A stretch of DNA of 6,512 nt from JAKAWQ01 sp035503055 (GCA_035503055.1 DATJTV010000021.1:1-6512), one strand, 5' to 3'. Shown: positions 1 through 6,206, counted from the stretch's first letter. Program-made: numbers and translations. The notes: generated by a model from the sequence alone, not told the origin.

Positions 1-153
1 GGCCTCACACTCGACTCGACCCGCAACCACACCGGCGAAGGACGGATCAGCGCCGATGCCTCACGCCTCGAGGCCTGGGTCGTGCCCACCGACGAGGAAC
101 GCATGATCGCCCGCCACACCGCCGCGCTCCTCGCCCTCGCCCCACGCACATAG
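1..153 (+). CDS. 3' end of an unrecognised protein (left-truncated)
   Basis: An open frame runs from the first base to a TAG at 151-153 and gives 50 C-terminal residues; the start lies outside the window. The peptide begins GLTLDSTRNHTGEGRISADA, passes through a WVVPTDEER stretch and ends in an alanine/leucine-rich helix-like tail (HTAALLALAPRT). Codon use fits a GC-rich genome, with mostly C or G in third position, which supports real coding. I do not recognise the family and assign no function. It converges on the minus-strand acyl-CoA cluster, with the hairpin-rich 154-429 gap between them. Confidence 0.6.
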   Translation, partial: GLTLDSTRNHTGEGRISADASRLEAWVVPTDEERMIARHTAALLALAPRT

Positions 154-163
154 CAAGGCAAGG

Positions 164-229
164 CCAGGGCTCCGCCCTGGACCCGGCAGGGGCTTTGCCC
201 CTGCACCCCAGCAAAGGCGGAGCCTTTGC
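164..229. repeat. three tandem short hairpins (palindromic intergenic repeat)
   Basis: Three perfect inverted repeats with 3-nt loops lie back to back: CCAGGGC/GCCCTGG (164-180, loop TCC), GCAGGGGC/GCCCCTGC (186-204, loop TTT) and GCAAAGGC/GCCTTTGC (211-229, loop GGA). The spacers are 5-6 nt. The array starts 10 bases after the stop codon of the left gene. Such strings of 'GGGC-TCC-GCCC' type hairpins are a familiar intergenic repeat in GC-rich alphaproteobacteria; that assignment is from memory and untested. There is no T-tract after the stems, so intrinsic termination is not proven, but the position between convergent genes suits a transcription barrier or mRNA 3'-end protection. Confidence 0.75.
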
Positions 230-390
230 AATCCATTACTCTAACCAAATGATTGCGGCTCTACCCGTGGTGCTTGCGGGGCGGCGACTCCTCCAGGGAC
301 CTCAAGGCGAGGCCTGACTCCGAAGGAGACGCTATCCCAGGGCGCGCCGGAGAGGCGGCGGTGCCGGATAGCGGCGCATCTTTGGAATTT
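230..390. other. non-coding gap with possible small folded element
   Basis: I find no convincing gene here. The 296-340 part is rich in short inverted repeats: GGGA near 297 and TCCC near 335 could close a stem around two hairpins, CCTC/GAGG and CTCC/GGAG, giving a small branched fold. The minus strand at 379-332 reads 15 codons (MRRYPAPPPLRRALG) to a TAG, which may be the remnant of the small gene at 430-507. Nothing else could be supported. Confidence 0.35.
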
Positions 391-432
391 TAGAGCGCGA
401 TGCGTTCGCTTCGGCTCACGCATCCCGCTCTA
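391..432. repeat. 42-nt imperfect palindrome (REP-like element)
   Basis: The left arm at 391-405 starts TAGAGCG and contains GATGCGT. The right arm at 418-432 contains ACGCATC and ends CGCTCTA. The arms are complementary over 15 positions with one mismatch (C398 against C425), around a 12-nt loop at 406-417. Palindromes of the AGAGCG-GATGCG type recur between genes in alphaproteobacterial genomes (recalled, untested). Its outer end supplies the TAG that stops the small minus-strand frame at 430-507. It follows the acyl-CoA cluster and could form an mRNA 3' hairpin there, but no T-tract follows it. Confidence 0.7.
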
Positions 433-507
433 GTAGGCCCATGAGCGCGGGTCGATGATGCCGGGCGGAGCCTTGTCGAGCGCTTCGCGAAAATCCTCGT
501 CCGACAT
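430..507 (-). CDS. 25-aa reading frame after the dehydrogenase gene, possibly a truncated small gene
   Basis: An ATG at 507 opens 25 codons, MSDEDFREALDKAPPGIID then PRSWAY, ending at a TAG in 430-432. A purine-rich GGGGCGGGGG run lies about 5-7 nt upstream and the frame begins 19 nt after the large dehydrogenase stop codon, so it could be the last gene of that operon. The composition (acidic amphipathic start, then a PPGIIDPRSW stretch) looks like a real protein N-terminus rather than shadow translation. The stop lies exactly at the edge of a 42-nt palindrome, and beyond that the same strand resumes with MRRYPAPPPLRRALG (379-332). This may therefore be a roughly 40-residue protein cut by a repeat insertion. 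I do not recognise the family. Confidence 0.4.
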   Translation of the reverse strand: MSDEDFREALDKAPPGIIDPRSWAY

Positions 508-526
508 ATAACGCCCCCGCCCCGCC

Positions 527-1678
527 CTACCCGGGCAGCTCGAGCACGTTCTTGGCGATGATGTTGCGCTGGATCTCGTTGCTGCCGCCGTAGATCGTCG
601 TCGGCCGCGCCTGGATGAAGAGCCCCGAAGGATGCAGCTCGCGGTTGCCGCCCATCGGATCGAGCAGCCCCGCATTCTCGCCTGCAACCTCGAGCATCGT
701 CTCCGTGATGCGCTGGAACAGCTCGCTCTGGTGCACTTTCAGCATCGAGACGTCGGCGCCGAGCGCCTCGCCCCGCCGCACCCGCTCGGCGAAGCCCTCG
801 TAGAGCGATTTATGGTCCGCAAGATCGAGCCGAAGCCGCGTGTAGCGGTCGCGGAACAGCGGATCGTCGGAGACGCCCATCCGTTCCGCGAGCAGCTTCA
901 GCCGCGAGAGCGCGTACGCGGCCTGCTTGGGCGAGCCAAGCAGCAGCCGCTCGAAGCCGAGCAGCGCCTTCGCCATGCTCCAGCCGCGGTTGACCTCGCC
1001 CACCAGGTTCTCCTGCGGCACCCGCACATTGTCGAAGAACACCTCGCAGAACTCGTCGTGCAGGTCGAGATTGATGATCGGGCGCACGGTGATGCCGGGC
1101 GCATCCATCGGCACGAGAAGAAAACTGATCCCCTCCTGCGGCTTCGCTTTCTTGTCCGTCCGCACAAGGAGAAAAATCCAGTTGGCGTCGTTGGCGAGCG
1201 TCGTCCAGATCTTCTGCCCGTTGACCACCCAGTGCTCGCCCTCGAGCACCGCTTCGGTGCGAAGGCTCGCGAGGTCCGAGCCGGCATTGGGCTCGCTGTA
1301 CCCCTGGCACCAGATGTGCTCGCCCGCGAGAATTTTCGGAAGGAAGAATCGCTTCTGCGCCTCCGTGCCGAAGCGGATCAGGAGCGGCCCGATCATGGTG
1401 ATGCCCATGTCGTTGAAGCGGGCGCAGCCGTGGCGCTCGAGCTCCTCGATCATGACGAGCTGCTTCGCCGCCGTCAGCCCCATCCCGCCCCACTCGACCG
1501 GCCACCCGGGCGCAAGCCAGCCCTTCCGGGCAAGCGCCATGTACCACGGCCGGCTTTCGCGAAAATGCAGCCGCTTCGGCGGATTGCGGAGCTCGGCGGG
1601 GTACTCCTCGTCGAGGAACGCGCGCACGCGAACGCGGAATTCGCCGTCCTCAAGCGTATTGAGGTCTTCTTCTGGCAT
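527..1678 (-). CDS. acyl-CoA dehydrogenase, large (catalytic) subunit type
   Basis: This is an FAD enzyme that would desaturate an acyl-CoA thioester at C2-C3. At 383 aa it has the usual family length. The flavin/substrate signature YSEPNAGSD is at residues 127-135, followed by the WVVNGQKIWTT strand region (about 150-160). The C-terminal motif is IYGGSNEIQRN (about 362-372). The medium-chain-type catalytic Glu (YEG) is replaced by Gly364. E243 in GFERLLLG matches the helix glutamate used by isovaleryl- and long-chain acyl-CoA dehydrogenases. This pattern is known in large subunits of heteromeric dehydrogenases such as PimC-like or actinobacterial FadE pairs. ATG 1678 is preferred because GGGAG sits 7 nt upstream; ATG 1684 overlaps the upstream stop as ATGA and would add two residues. 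It is the third gene of the packed acyl-CoA cluster. The family is sure; the substrate is unknown. Confidence 0.95.
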   Translation of the reverse strand: MPEEDLNTLEDGEFRVRVRAFLDEEYPAELRNPPKRLHFRESRPWYMALARKGWLAPGWPVEWGGMGLTAAKQLVMIEELERHGCARFNDMGITMIGPLLIRFGTEAQKRFFLPKILAGEHIWCQGYSEPNAGSDLASLRTEAVLEGEHWVVNGQKIWTTLANDANWIFLLVRTDKKAKPQEGISFLLVPMDAPGITVRPIINLDLHDEFCEVFFDNVRVPQENLVGEVNRGWSMAKALLGFERLLLGSPKQAAYALSRLKLLAERMGVSDDPLFRDRYTRLRLDLADHKSLYEGFAERVRRGEALGADVSMLKVHQSELFQRITETMLEVAGENAGLLDPMGGNRELHPSGLFIQARPTTIYGGSNEIQRNIIAKNVLELPG

Positions 1679-1680
1679 GC

Positions 1681-2460
1681 TCATTCTCCCTTGAAGCGGG
1701 GCGCGCGGCGCGCGAGGAACGCTTCTTTCCCCTCTTCATGGTCGGCGGAGAGGAAGAGCATCGTTTGCATCTCCCGCTCGCGCTCGAGCGCCGCATCGAG
1801 GCCCGCGGCGAGAAAGGCGCGCGTCAGCGCGACCGAGAGCGGCGCCTGTTCGGCGACCATTCGGGCGCGCGCAAGTGCGGCATCGAGCGCGCTGCCCGCC
1901 GGAACGACCTCATCGGCGAGCCCGATGCGGAGCGCCTCGGCCGCGCCCATCCGCTCGCCATAGAGAAGAATCTGGCGCGCGCGCCCCTCGCCCACGCGCC
2001 GCGGCAGCGTGTGCAGGAGCGCAAGATCGGCGATCAGCCCGACCTTGCCGAACCCTGCCACGAAGCACGCACTCTCGCCCGCAACGACCGTGTCGCAGAG
2101 TGAGGCGAGCGAAAGCCCCGCCCCCGCCGCGAAGCCCTCCACGGCCGCGATCACCGGCTTCGCCCCACCCACCATCAGCCGCACCAGCTTGTGCGTGATG
2201 CGGAATCGCTCGCGCCCCGCGGCGATGTCCGCCACGTCCATGTCCGAGAGGTCTCCGCCGGAGCAGAAATTGCCCTCCGCACCGGTGATGACGACTGCCG
2301 CGACCGTGCGGTCGGCCTCGATCCGCTCGAAGGCGTCGATCAGCGCCGTCCGCATCGCGACCGAAAGCGCGTTGCGCCGGGAAGGCCGGTCGAGCGTGAG
2401 GATCACGGTCGTCCCCTCACGGCTTTCGCGTAAGCTCGCCGTCGGTTCCGCGTCAGCCAT
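1681..2460 (-). CDS. enoyl-CoA hydratase/isomerase (crotonase) family protein
   Basis: A 259-aa crotonase-fold protein of typical length. The CoA/oxyanion-hole segments are FCSGGDLSDM (65-74) and AVEGFAAGAGLSLASLCD (106-123). The two glutamates that catalyse hydration in classical enoyl-CoA hydratase align here with S117 and F137, so simple hydratase activity is doubtful. D145 in GLIADLAL aligns with the aspartate of PaaG-type isomerases (VPDSGG), which suggests double-bond isomerisation or another crotonase reaction. ATG 2460 is chosen because GGAGGA lies 5 nt upstream and the frame overlaps the upstream dehydrogenase stop by 8 bases; the frame stays open further upstream, but that part lies antiparallel-free inside the previous gene in another frame. 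It lies between the two dehydrogenase subunit genes, so it likely acts on their product. Confidence 0.93.
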   Translation of the reverse strand: MADAEPTASLRESREGTTVILTLDRPSRRNALSVAMRTALIDAFERIEADRTVAAVVITGAEGNFCSGGDLSDMDVADIAAGRERFRITHKLVRLMVGGAKPVIAAVEGFAAGAGLSLASLCDTVVAGESACFVAGFGKVGLIADLALLHTLPRRVGEGRARQILLYGERMGAAEALRIGLADEVVPAGSALDAALARARMVAEQAPLSVALTRAFLAAGLDAALEREREMQTMLFLSADHEEGKEAFLARRAPRFKGE

Positions 2461-3511
2461 CCTCTTCCTCCGGCGCCAGCGCCGCATAGCGCGCACGATG
2501 CAGCGAAGCCGAGCCGTAGAGATTGGCGAGCACCATGGCTTTGCGCAGGAAGAGCCCGGCGTCGCACTCGTCGGTGTAGCCGATGCCGCCATGGAGCTGG
2601 ATCGCCTGGCGGGTGATCAGCATCGCGGCCTCCGAGGCGCGCGCCTTGGCCCGCGAGACCGCCGCGCGGCAGAGCGTGAGCGGGGCGCCTTCATCGAGCA
2701 CGCCGGCCGCGGCATCGACGCTCGCACGGCTCAGTTCGAGCTGAATCTTGAGGTCCGCAGCCCGGTGCCGCAGCGCCTGGAAGCTCCCGATCTTCTGGCC
2801 GAACTGCACGCGCGTGCGGAGATACTCGAGCGTGATCGCGAAGGCCCGGCCCATCACGCCGAGAAGGTAGGCCGCCGTCGCCAGGGTGGCCTCCTCGAGC
2901 GCGCGCGAAAAATCGCCCGTGACCGGCTCGGCCGGCGCGCCCTCGAGCGTGAGCGTGCCGAAGAACGCGCCGTCCTGCGTGCGTTCCAGCGCGAGCGCCG
3001 CACCCGGCGCGTCGCGCGCAACCAGGCCAAGCCCGCCGCGCGCGGAGACGAGGAAGAAATCGGCCCCGCCCGCTAGCGGCACGAAGAGCTTCTTCCCCGT
3101 CAGAAGGCCACTCCCGAACACCGTCTCCGCAGCCGCCGCCAGGCTGTTCGCCCGCTCCTGCCAGGCCGGGATGACGATGCACTCCCCCGAGAGCAGGGCG
3201 GCGAGCCGAGGACCCGCGAGCACGCGCGCCGCCATGGCGACCGGGATCAGCGGCTCGGGCACCAGGCCCGCGCCCAGCTCCTCGGCGAGGGCGGCAAAAG
3301 CGCGCATCCCGAGCCCGCTCCCGCCCGTCGATTCCGCCAACCCGAGCCCGGGCCATCCCAGCGCGCAGATCTCCCGCCACGCCGCGCGGTCGAATCCCGG
3401 CGGGGCGAAGCGGAGCGCGCGGATCCGGCGGAGATCGCCGCGCGGCACCAGCGCCGCGGCGCTGTCGCGGATCATGCGCAGGCTTTCCGCGAGGTCTCCC
3501 GCCTGATCCAT
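2453..3511 (-). CDS. acyl-CoA dehydrogenase-like protein, small (probably non-catalytic) subunit
   Basis: This 352-aa protein is short for the family. The C-terminal helical domain is well kept: RTRVQFGQKIGSFQALRHR (232-250), a flavin-contacting stretch, and QLHGGIGYTDECD (305-317). The N-terminal and middle domains are divergent and lack the canonical S-E-x2-x-G-SD signature. The medium-chain catalytic Glu position reads LYGS (Gly333), and the isovaleryl-type position, aligned by counting back from QFGQ, is Ala208. With no catalytic glutamate it is best read as the partner subunit of the large dehydrogenase, like PimD-type small subunits. ATG 3511 is chosen because the 26 codons upstream (to 3589) overlap the lipoprotein gene and look non-coding; its ribosome site is weak. 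It is the first gene of the acyl-CoA cluster, 59 nt after the lipoprotein gene. Confidence 0.9.
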   Translation of the reverse strand: MDQAGDLAESLRMIRDSAAALVPRGDLRRIRALRFAPPGFDRAAWREICALGWPGLGLAESTGGSGLGMRAFAALAEELGAGLVPEPLIPVAMAARVLAGPRLAALLSGECIVIPAWQERANSLAAAAETVFGSGLLTGKKLFVPLAGGADFFLVSARGGLGLVARDAPGAALALERTQDGAFFGTLTLEGAPAEPVTGDFSRALEEATLATAAYLLGVMGRAFAITLEYLRTRVQFGQKIGSFQALRHRAADLKIQLELSRASVDAAAGVLDEGAPLTLCRAAVSRAKARASEAAMLITRQAIQLHGGIGYTDECDAGLFLRKAMVLANLYGSASLHRARYAALAPEEEDG

Positions 3512-3570
3512 GCTTGTACCGCCGGCCGGTCCCACCCGTCTCCGATCGTGCGGCCCGCCACGCGGCCCGG

Positions 3571-4572
3571 TCAATCCCCGCGCCCGCACCCGCCCGGCGC
3601 ATGGCAGAAAGGGCGTTCGCCCTCCGCGCCCGGATAGGCCCCGCCGGGCCAGGGATGCGCCGGCCGCAGCCCGCCTTCCGCCCCGTAGCGGGTCGGCGGG
3701 CCGATATCCCGCGCCGGTGCGAGGGCTCCGTGCGACCCGGGCGGCGCAAGCGTGCGGCCGGGCCCGGCGATGAAGCGTGCGCCGACCGCCCGCGGCGGCG
3801 CGCCCGCCTGCCGCTCGAGCTGGACGACCGCCCAGCCCGGCTTCAGCATCCCCGTTGGCGCGCGCACGCTCGGGCCCCCGGCCATGCTGAAATGCCCGCC
3901 CTCGGCAGTGACGTAGGATTCGACGAACACCCGCCCGACCCGCGGGCCGAAACGGGCGAAGGGATCGCCGGCGAGCCGCACGCGCACGCGCACGAGGCCC
4001 GCCGGGCTCGGGTCGATCCGCGTGGCGACGATCGCCCCGTCCGGGCGCGGCAGCCCGCTCACCGCGACCCAGTCGCCCCGCGCGAGCCCGCCGCCCACCT
4101 GGTCCGGGATCGCCGCCGGGATCACAACCTCCTGGCCGGCCACGCGGACCATCCGCCCGCCGTCCTCGACCGCCTCCACCGGCCCCGCGACCTCATGGAC
4201 GACGGAGATGCTCTCCGCGACCAGCGCCGAGGTCGGCCCCACGGCCGAAACGGCGACGACCTGGCCTTCCCTGAGCGCGGCCGGCGTCGCGTTCCCGTCA
4301 TCGACCGAGACCTCCGTCCCCGCGCCGTAACGCACCTCGAGCCCATCGACGAAGATGCTGCCGAAGCCGGTGATCACGCCGATGATCCCCGTGCCACCGA
4401 TGCCGCGCTCCGCCTCGAATCTGCCATTGGGCGCGCCATTGGGCGCACCCGTCCCGCCGATCCCGCGCTCGGCCTCGGGCGCCGGTAGCGGTGGCGGCGG
4501 GCCGGGGAGGGTCGGCGGGGCAGCGCAGGAGGCGAGCAGGGCAACGAGAAGAAAACCGGCGAGGCCGCGCAC
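3571..4572 (-). CDS. DUF5666-type lipoprotein
   Basis: A 333-aa secreted lipoprotein. The signal peptide ends in a lipobox LLASC with the acylated Cys16, followed by a proline-rich linker (17-33). A decapeptide EAERGIGGTG occurs twice (33-42 and 53-62) around APNGAPNG. A small beta-barrel-like domain typical of DUF5666 follows: GVITGFGSIFVDGLEV (65-80) and LREGQVVAVSA (100-110). Related segments appear at 126-185 and about 194-255, so there seem to be three tandem units. The C-terminal 75 residues are Gly/Pro-rich and low-complexity. The start is GTG 4572, 2 nt after the DUF6502 stop, with GGAGGAA at 4587-4581 as ribosome site; no better start keeps the signal peptide. It pairs with the DUF6502 gene in one operon. 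Biochemical role unknown; probably an envelope surface protein. Confidence 0.88.
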   Translation of the reverse strand: MRGLAGFLLVALLASCAAPPTLPGPPPPLPAPEAERGIGGTGAPNGAPNGRFEAERGIGGTGIIGVITGFGSIFVDGLEVRYGAGTEVSVDDGNATPAALREGQVVAVSAVGPTSALVAESISVVHEVAGPVEAVEDGGRMVRVAGQEVVIPAAIPDQVGGGLARGDWVAVSGLPRPDGAIVATRIDPSPAGLVRVRVRLAGDPFARFGPRVGRVFVESYVTAEGGHFSMAGGPSVRAPTGMLKPGWAVVQLERQAGAPPRAVGARFIAGPGRTLAPPGSHGALAPARDIGPPTRYGAEGGLRPAHPWPGGAYPGAEGERPFCHAPGGCGRGD

Positions 4573-4574
4573 GT

Positions 4575-5450
4575 TCAGCCTTCCTCCCCGCCCGGTTCGC
4601 CCTTGGCCGCGCCCTCAACATAGAGATAGACGCCGAGATTGATGCGCCCCGCGCGCGGGCGCTCCGGCGCCGCCGCCGCCTCCCGGTCGTCCTCCTCGGC
4701 GGCGGCGAGCGCGATCCGGTTGAAATCCACCAGCAGCCGCTCCGCCGCCTCCCGTCCCGCCCGCTCGAGCCGGCGGATGGTCGCGGCGCCGAGCCGGTCG
4801 TAGTGCACGCTCCGGTCGAGGAACGGGGCCGCCCCGGCCGCTTCGATGTTGGCCGAAGCGGCGGCGGCGTGATCGCCGAGGTTCCGGCCGAAATAGAAGA
4901 GCTGCGCCTCCCGCCCGGGCGGCGGCACGAAGGCCGCGACGTTGAGCCGCACCCTCTCGCCCGCCTCGAGCACCACCAGGTTCTGCGCGAGCAGCTCCTC
5001 GAGCACCGCCCGCGGCCGGACATCGGTGGTGATCGCGGCGACCAGGCTCTCGAAGGAGGCGCTCCCCGGCGCATGGCCCGTCCGCGGCAAGGCGAGGGGC
5101 GCGCCCTGCTCATCCGTGTAGGCGGCCGCCCCCAGCCAGCTTGCGATGATCGCGCTCGCCATTGTGACGGTCGGCGGTGCCTCGGTCGAAGCGGCGGGGG
5201 ATGCGGTCCGGAGCCGACGTATCTCCTTGCGGTGCACGCCGGTCGCAAGGCTCACCCGGCTGTCGGTGCGGGCGGAGGGGTTGGTCAGGACGTCATGCAG
5301 CGCCACATCCACGTAGAGGCCGCGCAGGAGGTCGGCGAGCACGGGGAAGGTGATGCCGTTGCGCATGAGGAGGCGCACCAGCGGCCGCAGCAGGCTTCGC
5401 AGCGGTCCGATCAGGGCCTCGGGGGCAAAGGGGCGATCCGGTGGGGGCAT
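4575..5450 (-). CDS. DUF6502 family protein with helix-turn-helix-like region
   Basis: A 291-aa soluble protein without signal peptide. Residues 11-50 form conserved helices (PLRSLLRPLVRLLMRNGITF, then PVLADLLRGLYVDVA). TDSRVSLATGVHRKEIRRLR (62-81) reads as a helix-turn-helix, which suggests DNA binding. Residues 97-175 (ASWLGAAAYTDEQG through ELLAQNLVVLEAGERVRL) resemble a winged helix. The C-terminus ends with RINLGVYLYVE (269-279), as in DUF6502 proteins. The start is ATG 5450; the frame stays open for another 165 codons upstream, but that part is antisense to the kinase gene and is rejected. The gene is first in the operon with the DUF5666 lipoprotein and diverges from the kinase gene across a palindrome. 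A transcription-factor role, possibly autoregulatory, is my inference. Confidence 0.85.
   Translation of the reverse strand: MPPPDRPFAPEALIGPLRSLLRPLVRLLMRNGITFPVLADLLRGLYVDVALHDVLTNPSARTDSRVSLATGVHRKEIRRLRTASPAASTEAPPTVTMASAIIASWLGAAAYTDEQGAPLALPRTGHAPGSASFESLVAAITTDVRPRAVLEELLAQNLVVLEAGERVRLNVAAFVPPPGREAQLFYFGRNLGDHAAAASANIEAAGAAPFLDRSVHYDRLGAATIRRLERAGREAAERLLVDFNRIALAAAEEDDREAAAAPERPRAGRINLGVYLYVEGAAKGEPGGEEG
4581..4587 (-). promoter_or_regulatory. ribosome binding site for the GTG-started lipoprotein gene
   Basis: GGAGGAA on the minus strand lies inside the last codons of the DUF6502 gene, 8 nt before GTG 4572. It decides the non-ATG start and implies translation coupled to the upstream gene. 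Confidence 0.6.
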
Positions 5451-5456
5451 CCGTGC

Positions 5457-5486
5457 TTGACGTGGGTATTTTTCCCACGCTAGGTT
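5457..5486 (+). promoter_or_regulatory. candidate sigma70-type promoter toward the kinase gene
   Basis: TTGACG (5457-5462) matches a -35 box in 5 of 6 positions. TAGGTT (5481-5486), 18 nt further on, keeps the T1, A2 and T6 of a -10 box. Transcription would start near 5493, about 36 nt before the kinase ATG. The inverted repeat at 5461-5479 fills the spacer. Prediction by eye only. Confidence 0.4.
5461..5479. promoter_or_regulatory. candidate operator palindrome in the divergent promoter region
   Basis: CGTGGG (5461-5466) and CCCACG (5474-5479) form a perfect inverted repeat with a 7-nt AT-only centre (TATTTTT), striking in such GC-rich DNA. It lies 11 nt upstream of the DUF6502 start codon on one side, and within the -35/-10 spacer of the promoter reading toward the kinase on the other. 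A dimeric regulator bound here would cover both transcription units. The DUF6502 protein is an obvious candidate, but this is inference. A short hairpin in the DUF6502 leader mRNA is the alternative. Confidence 0.5.
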
Positions 5487-5528
5487 GCCACCCGCCAGAC
5501 CTTCCGTCAATGACCGGAGAACGAGCCG

Positions 5529-6206
5529 ATGCTTCGTGCGCAAGATGGGCCAGAAAGACTTCATCGGCCGGCCCAGGAGTCGGGCGAATTCCGTCAGTTG
5601 CGCCACCAGACCAAGAACGCGCTTCAGCGCATCATGATCCAGGTATTGGAGGCGCCCGGCCTCCACGAGAGCCGTGAGGGGCGGCGGCTCGCCGACGATA
5701 TCGCCCGCCGGATTGAGCTCGCCGCCGCGATCTCGGATGCCCTGTTCGGCTTCACCGGGAGCCTCGAGCCCCTCCCCATGCGGCTCCGATCGCTCGCGGA
5801 GAGCGTCATCGCGCTCTACGCCGACGCCACTCAGATCATCCGCCTCGAGGTTGCCGCCGCGGACGTCTGCCCCCCGGACCGCGAAGACGTCATCCTGCGC
5901 ATCGCCCACGAACTGGTGGGCAATGCGGTCAAGCACGGCATGCACATGCGCCTCCTCGGCCGCATCTCGGTCCGGCTTGCCCGCGAGGCCGGCATGGCGG
6001 TTCTTTCGGTCGCCAATGATGGCTGGCGGATGGAGGAACCCGCCCGCTTCGGCGAAGGCCTCGCGTTGGTCGAAGACCTGGTGCGCGCCGAGGGCGGCAC
6101 CGTCCGTGCCAAGACCCGCCCGCAGACGCTGATCGAGGTGCGCCTGCCGTGCGAAGCCGCCTTGCCGCTCCGCCGCGACCGCGCACCAGCGGAGATCCGG
6201 CCGTGA
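5529..6206 (+). CDS. sensor-less histidine kinase (HisKA_2/HWE-like)
   Basis: A 225-aa cytoplasmic protein made almost only of a kinase core. The dimerisation/phosphoacceptor helix holds LRHQTKNALQRI (24-35) with likely phospho-His26. The ATPase domain follows: N-box HELVGNAVKHG (127-137, N132), G1-type VANDGW (161-166, D164) and GEGLALVEDL (175-184). The layout is like the HisKA_2/HWE kinases common in alphaproteobacteria. There is no PAS, GAF, transmembrane or receiver domain, so its signal must come from a partner or it serves as a phosphotransfer component. ATG 5529 is chosen, with GGAG at 5516-5519. The gene overlaps the following lipoprotein gene by 4 nt (GTGA). No response regulator gene is in the window. 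Kinase family confident, pathway unknown. Confidence 0.88.
   Translation: MLRAQDGPERLHRPAQESGEFRQLRHQTKNALQRIMIQVLEAPGLHESREGRRLADDIARRIELAAAISDALFGFTGSLEPLPMRLRSLAESVIALYADATQIIRLEVAAADVCPPDREDVILRIAHELVGNAVKHGMHMRLLGRISVRLAREAGMAVLSVANDGWRMEEPARFGEGLALVEDLVRAEGGTVRAKTRPQTLIEVRLPCEAALPLRRDRAPAEIRP

Noticed and set aside
241..423. 60-codon minus-strand frame starting MREPKRTHRALKF
   Set aside because: Its start lies within the 391-432 palindrome and the rest translates the hairpin-rich gap; there is no ribosome site and no protein-like composition.
632..1963. 443-codon + strand frame opposite the large dehydrogenase gene
   Set aside because: A typical antisense shadow in GC-rich DNA: His/Arg/Ala-rich, no domain, and it lies fully opposite genes with clear motifs.
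2009..3076. 355-codon + strand frame
   Set aside because: Antisense to the crotonase and small dehydrogenase genes, with composition of shadow translation.
3512..3570. A promoter or terminator between the lipoprotein gene and the acyl-CoA cluster
   Set aside because: No stem followed by T-tract and no convincing -35/-10 pair is visible in the 59 bases, so whether the cluster is a separate operon is undecided.
3514..4488. 324-codon + strand frame rich in Arg and Pro
   Set aside because: Opposite the DUF5666 lipoprotein gene, which has a signal peptide, lipobox and ribosome site.
5451..5945. 165-codon N-terminal extension of the DUF6502 frame
   Set aside because: It is antisense to the kinase core, includes the palindrome region, and DUF6502-like sequence begins only after ATG 5450.
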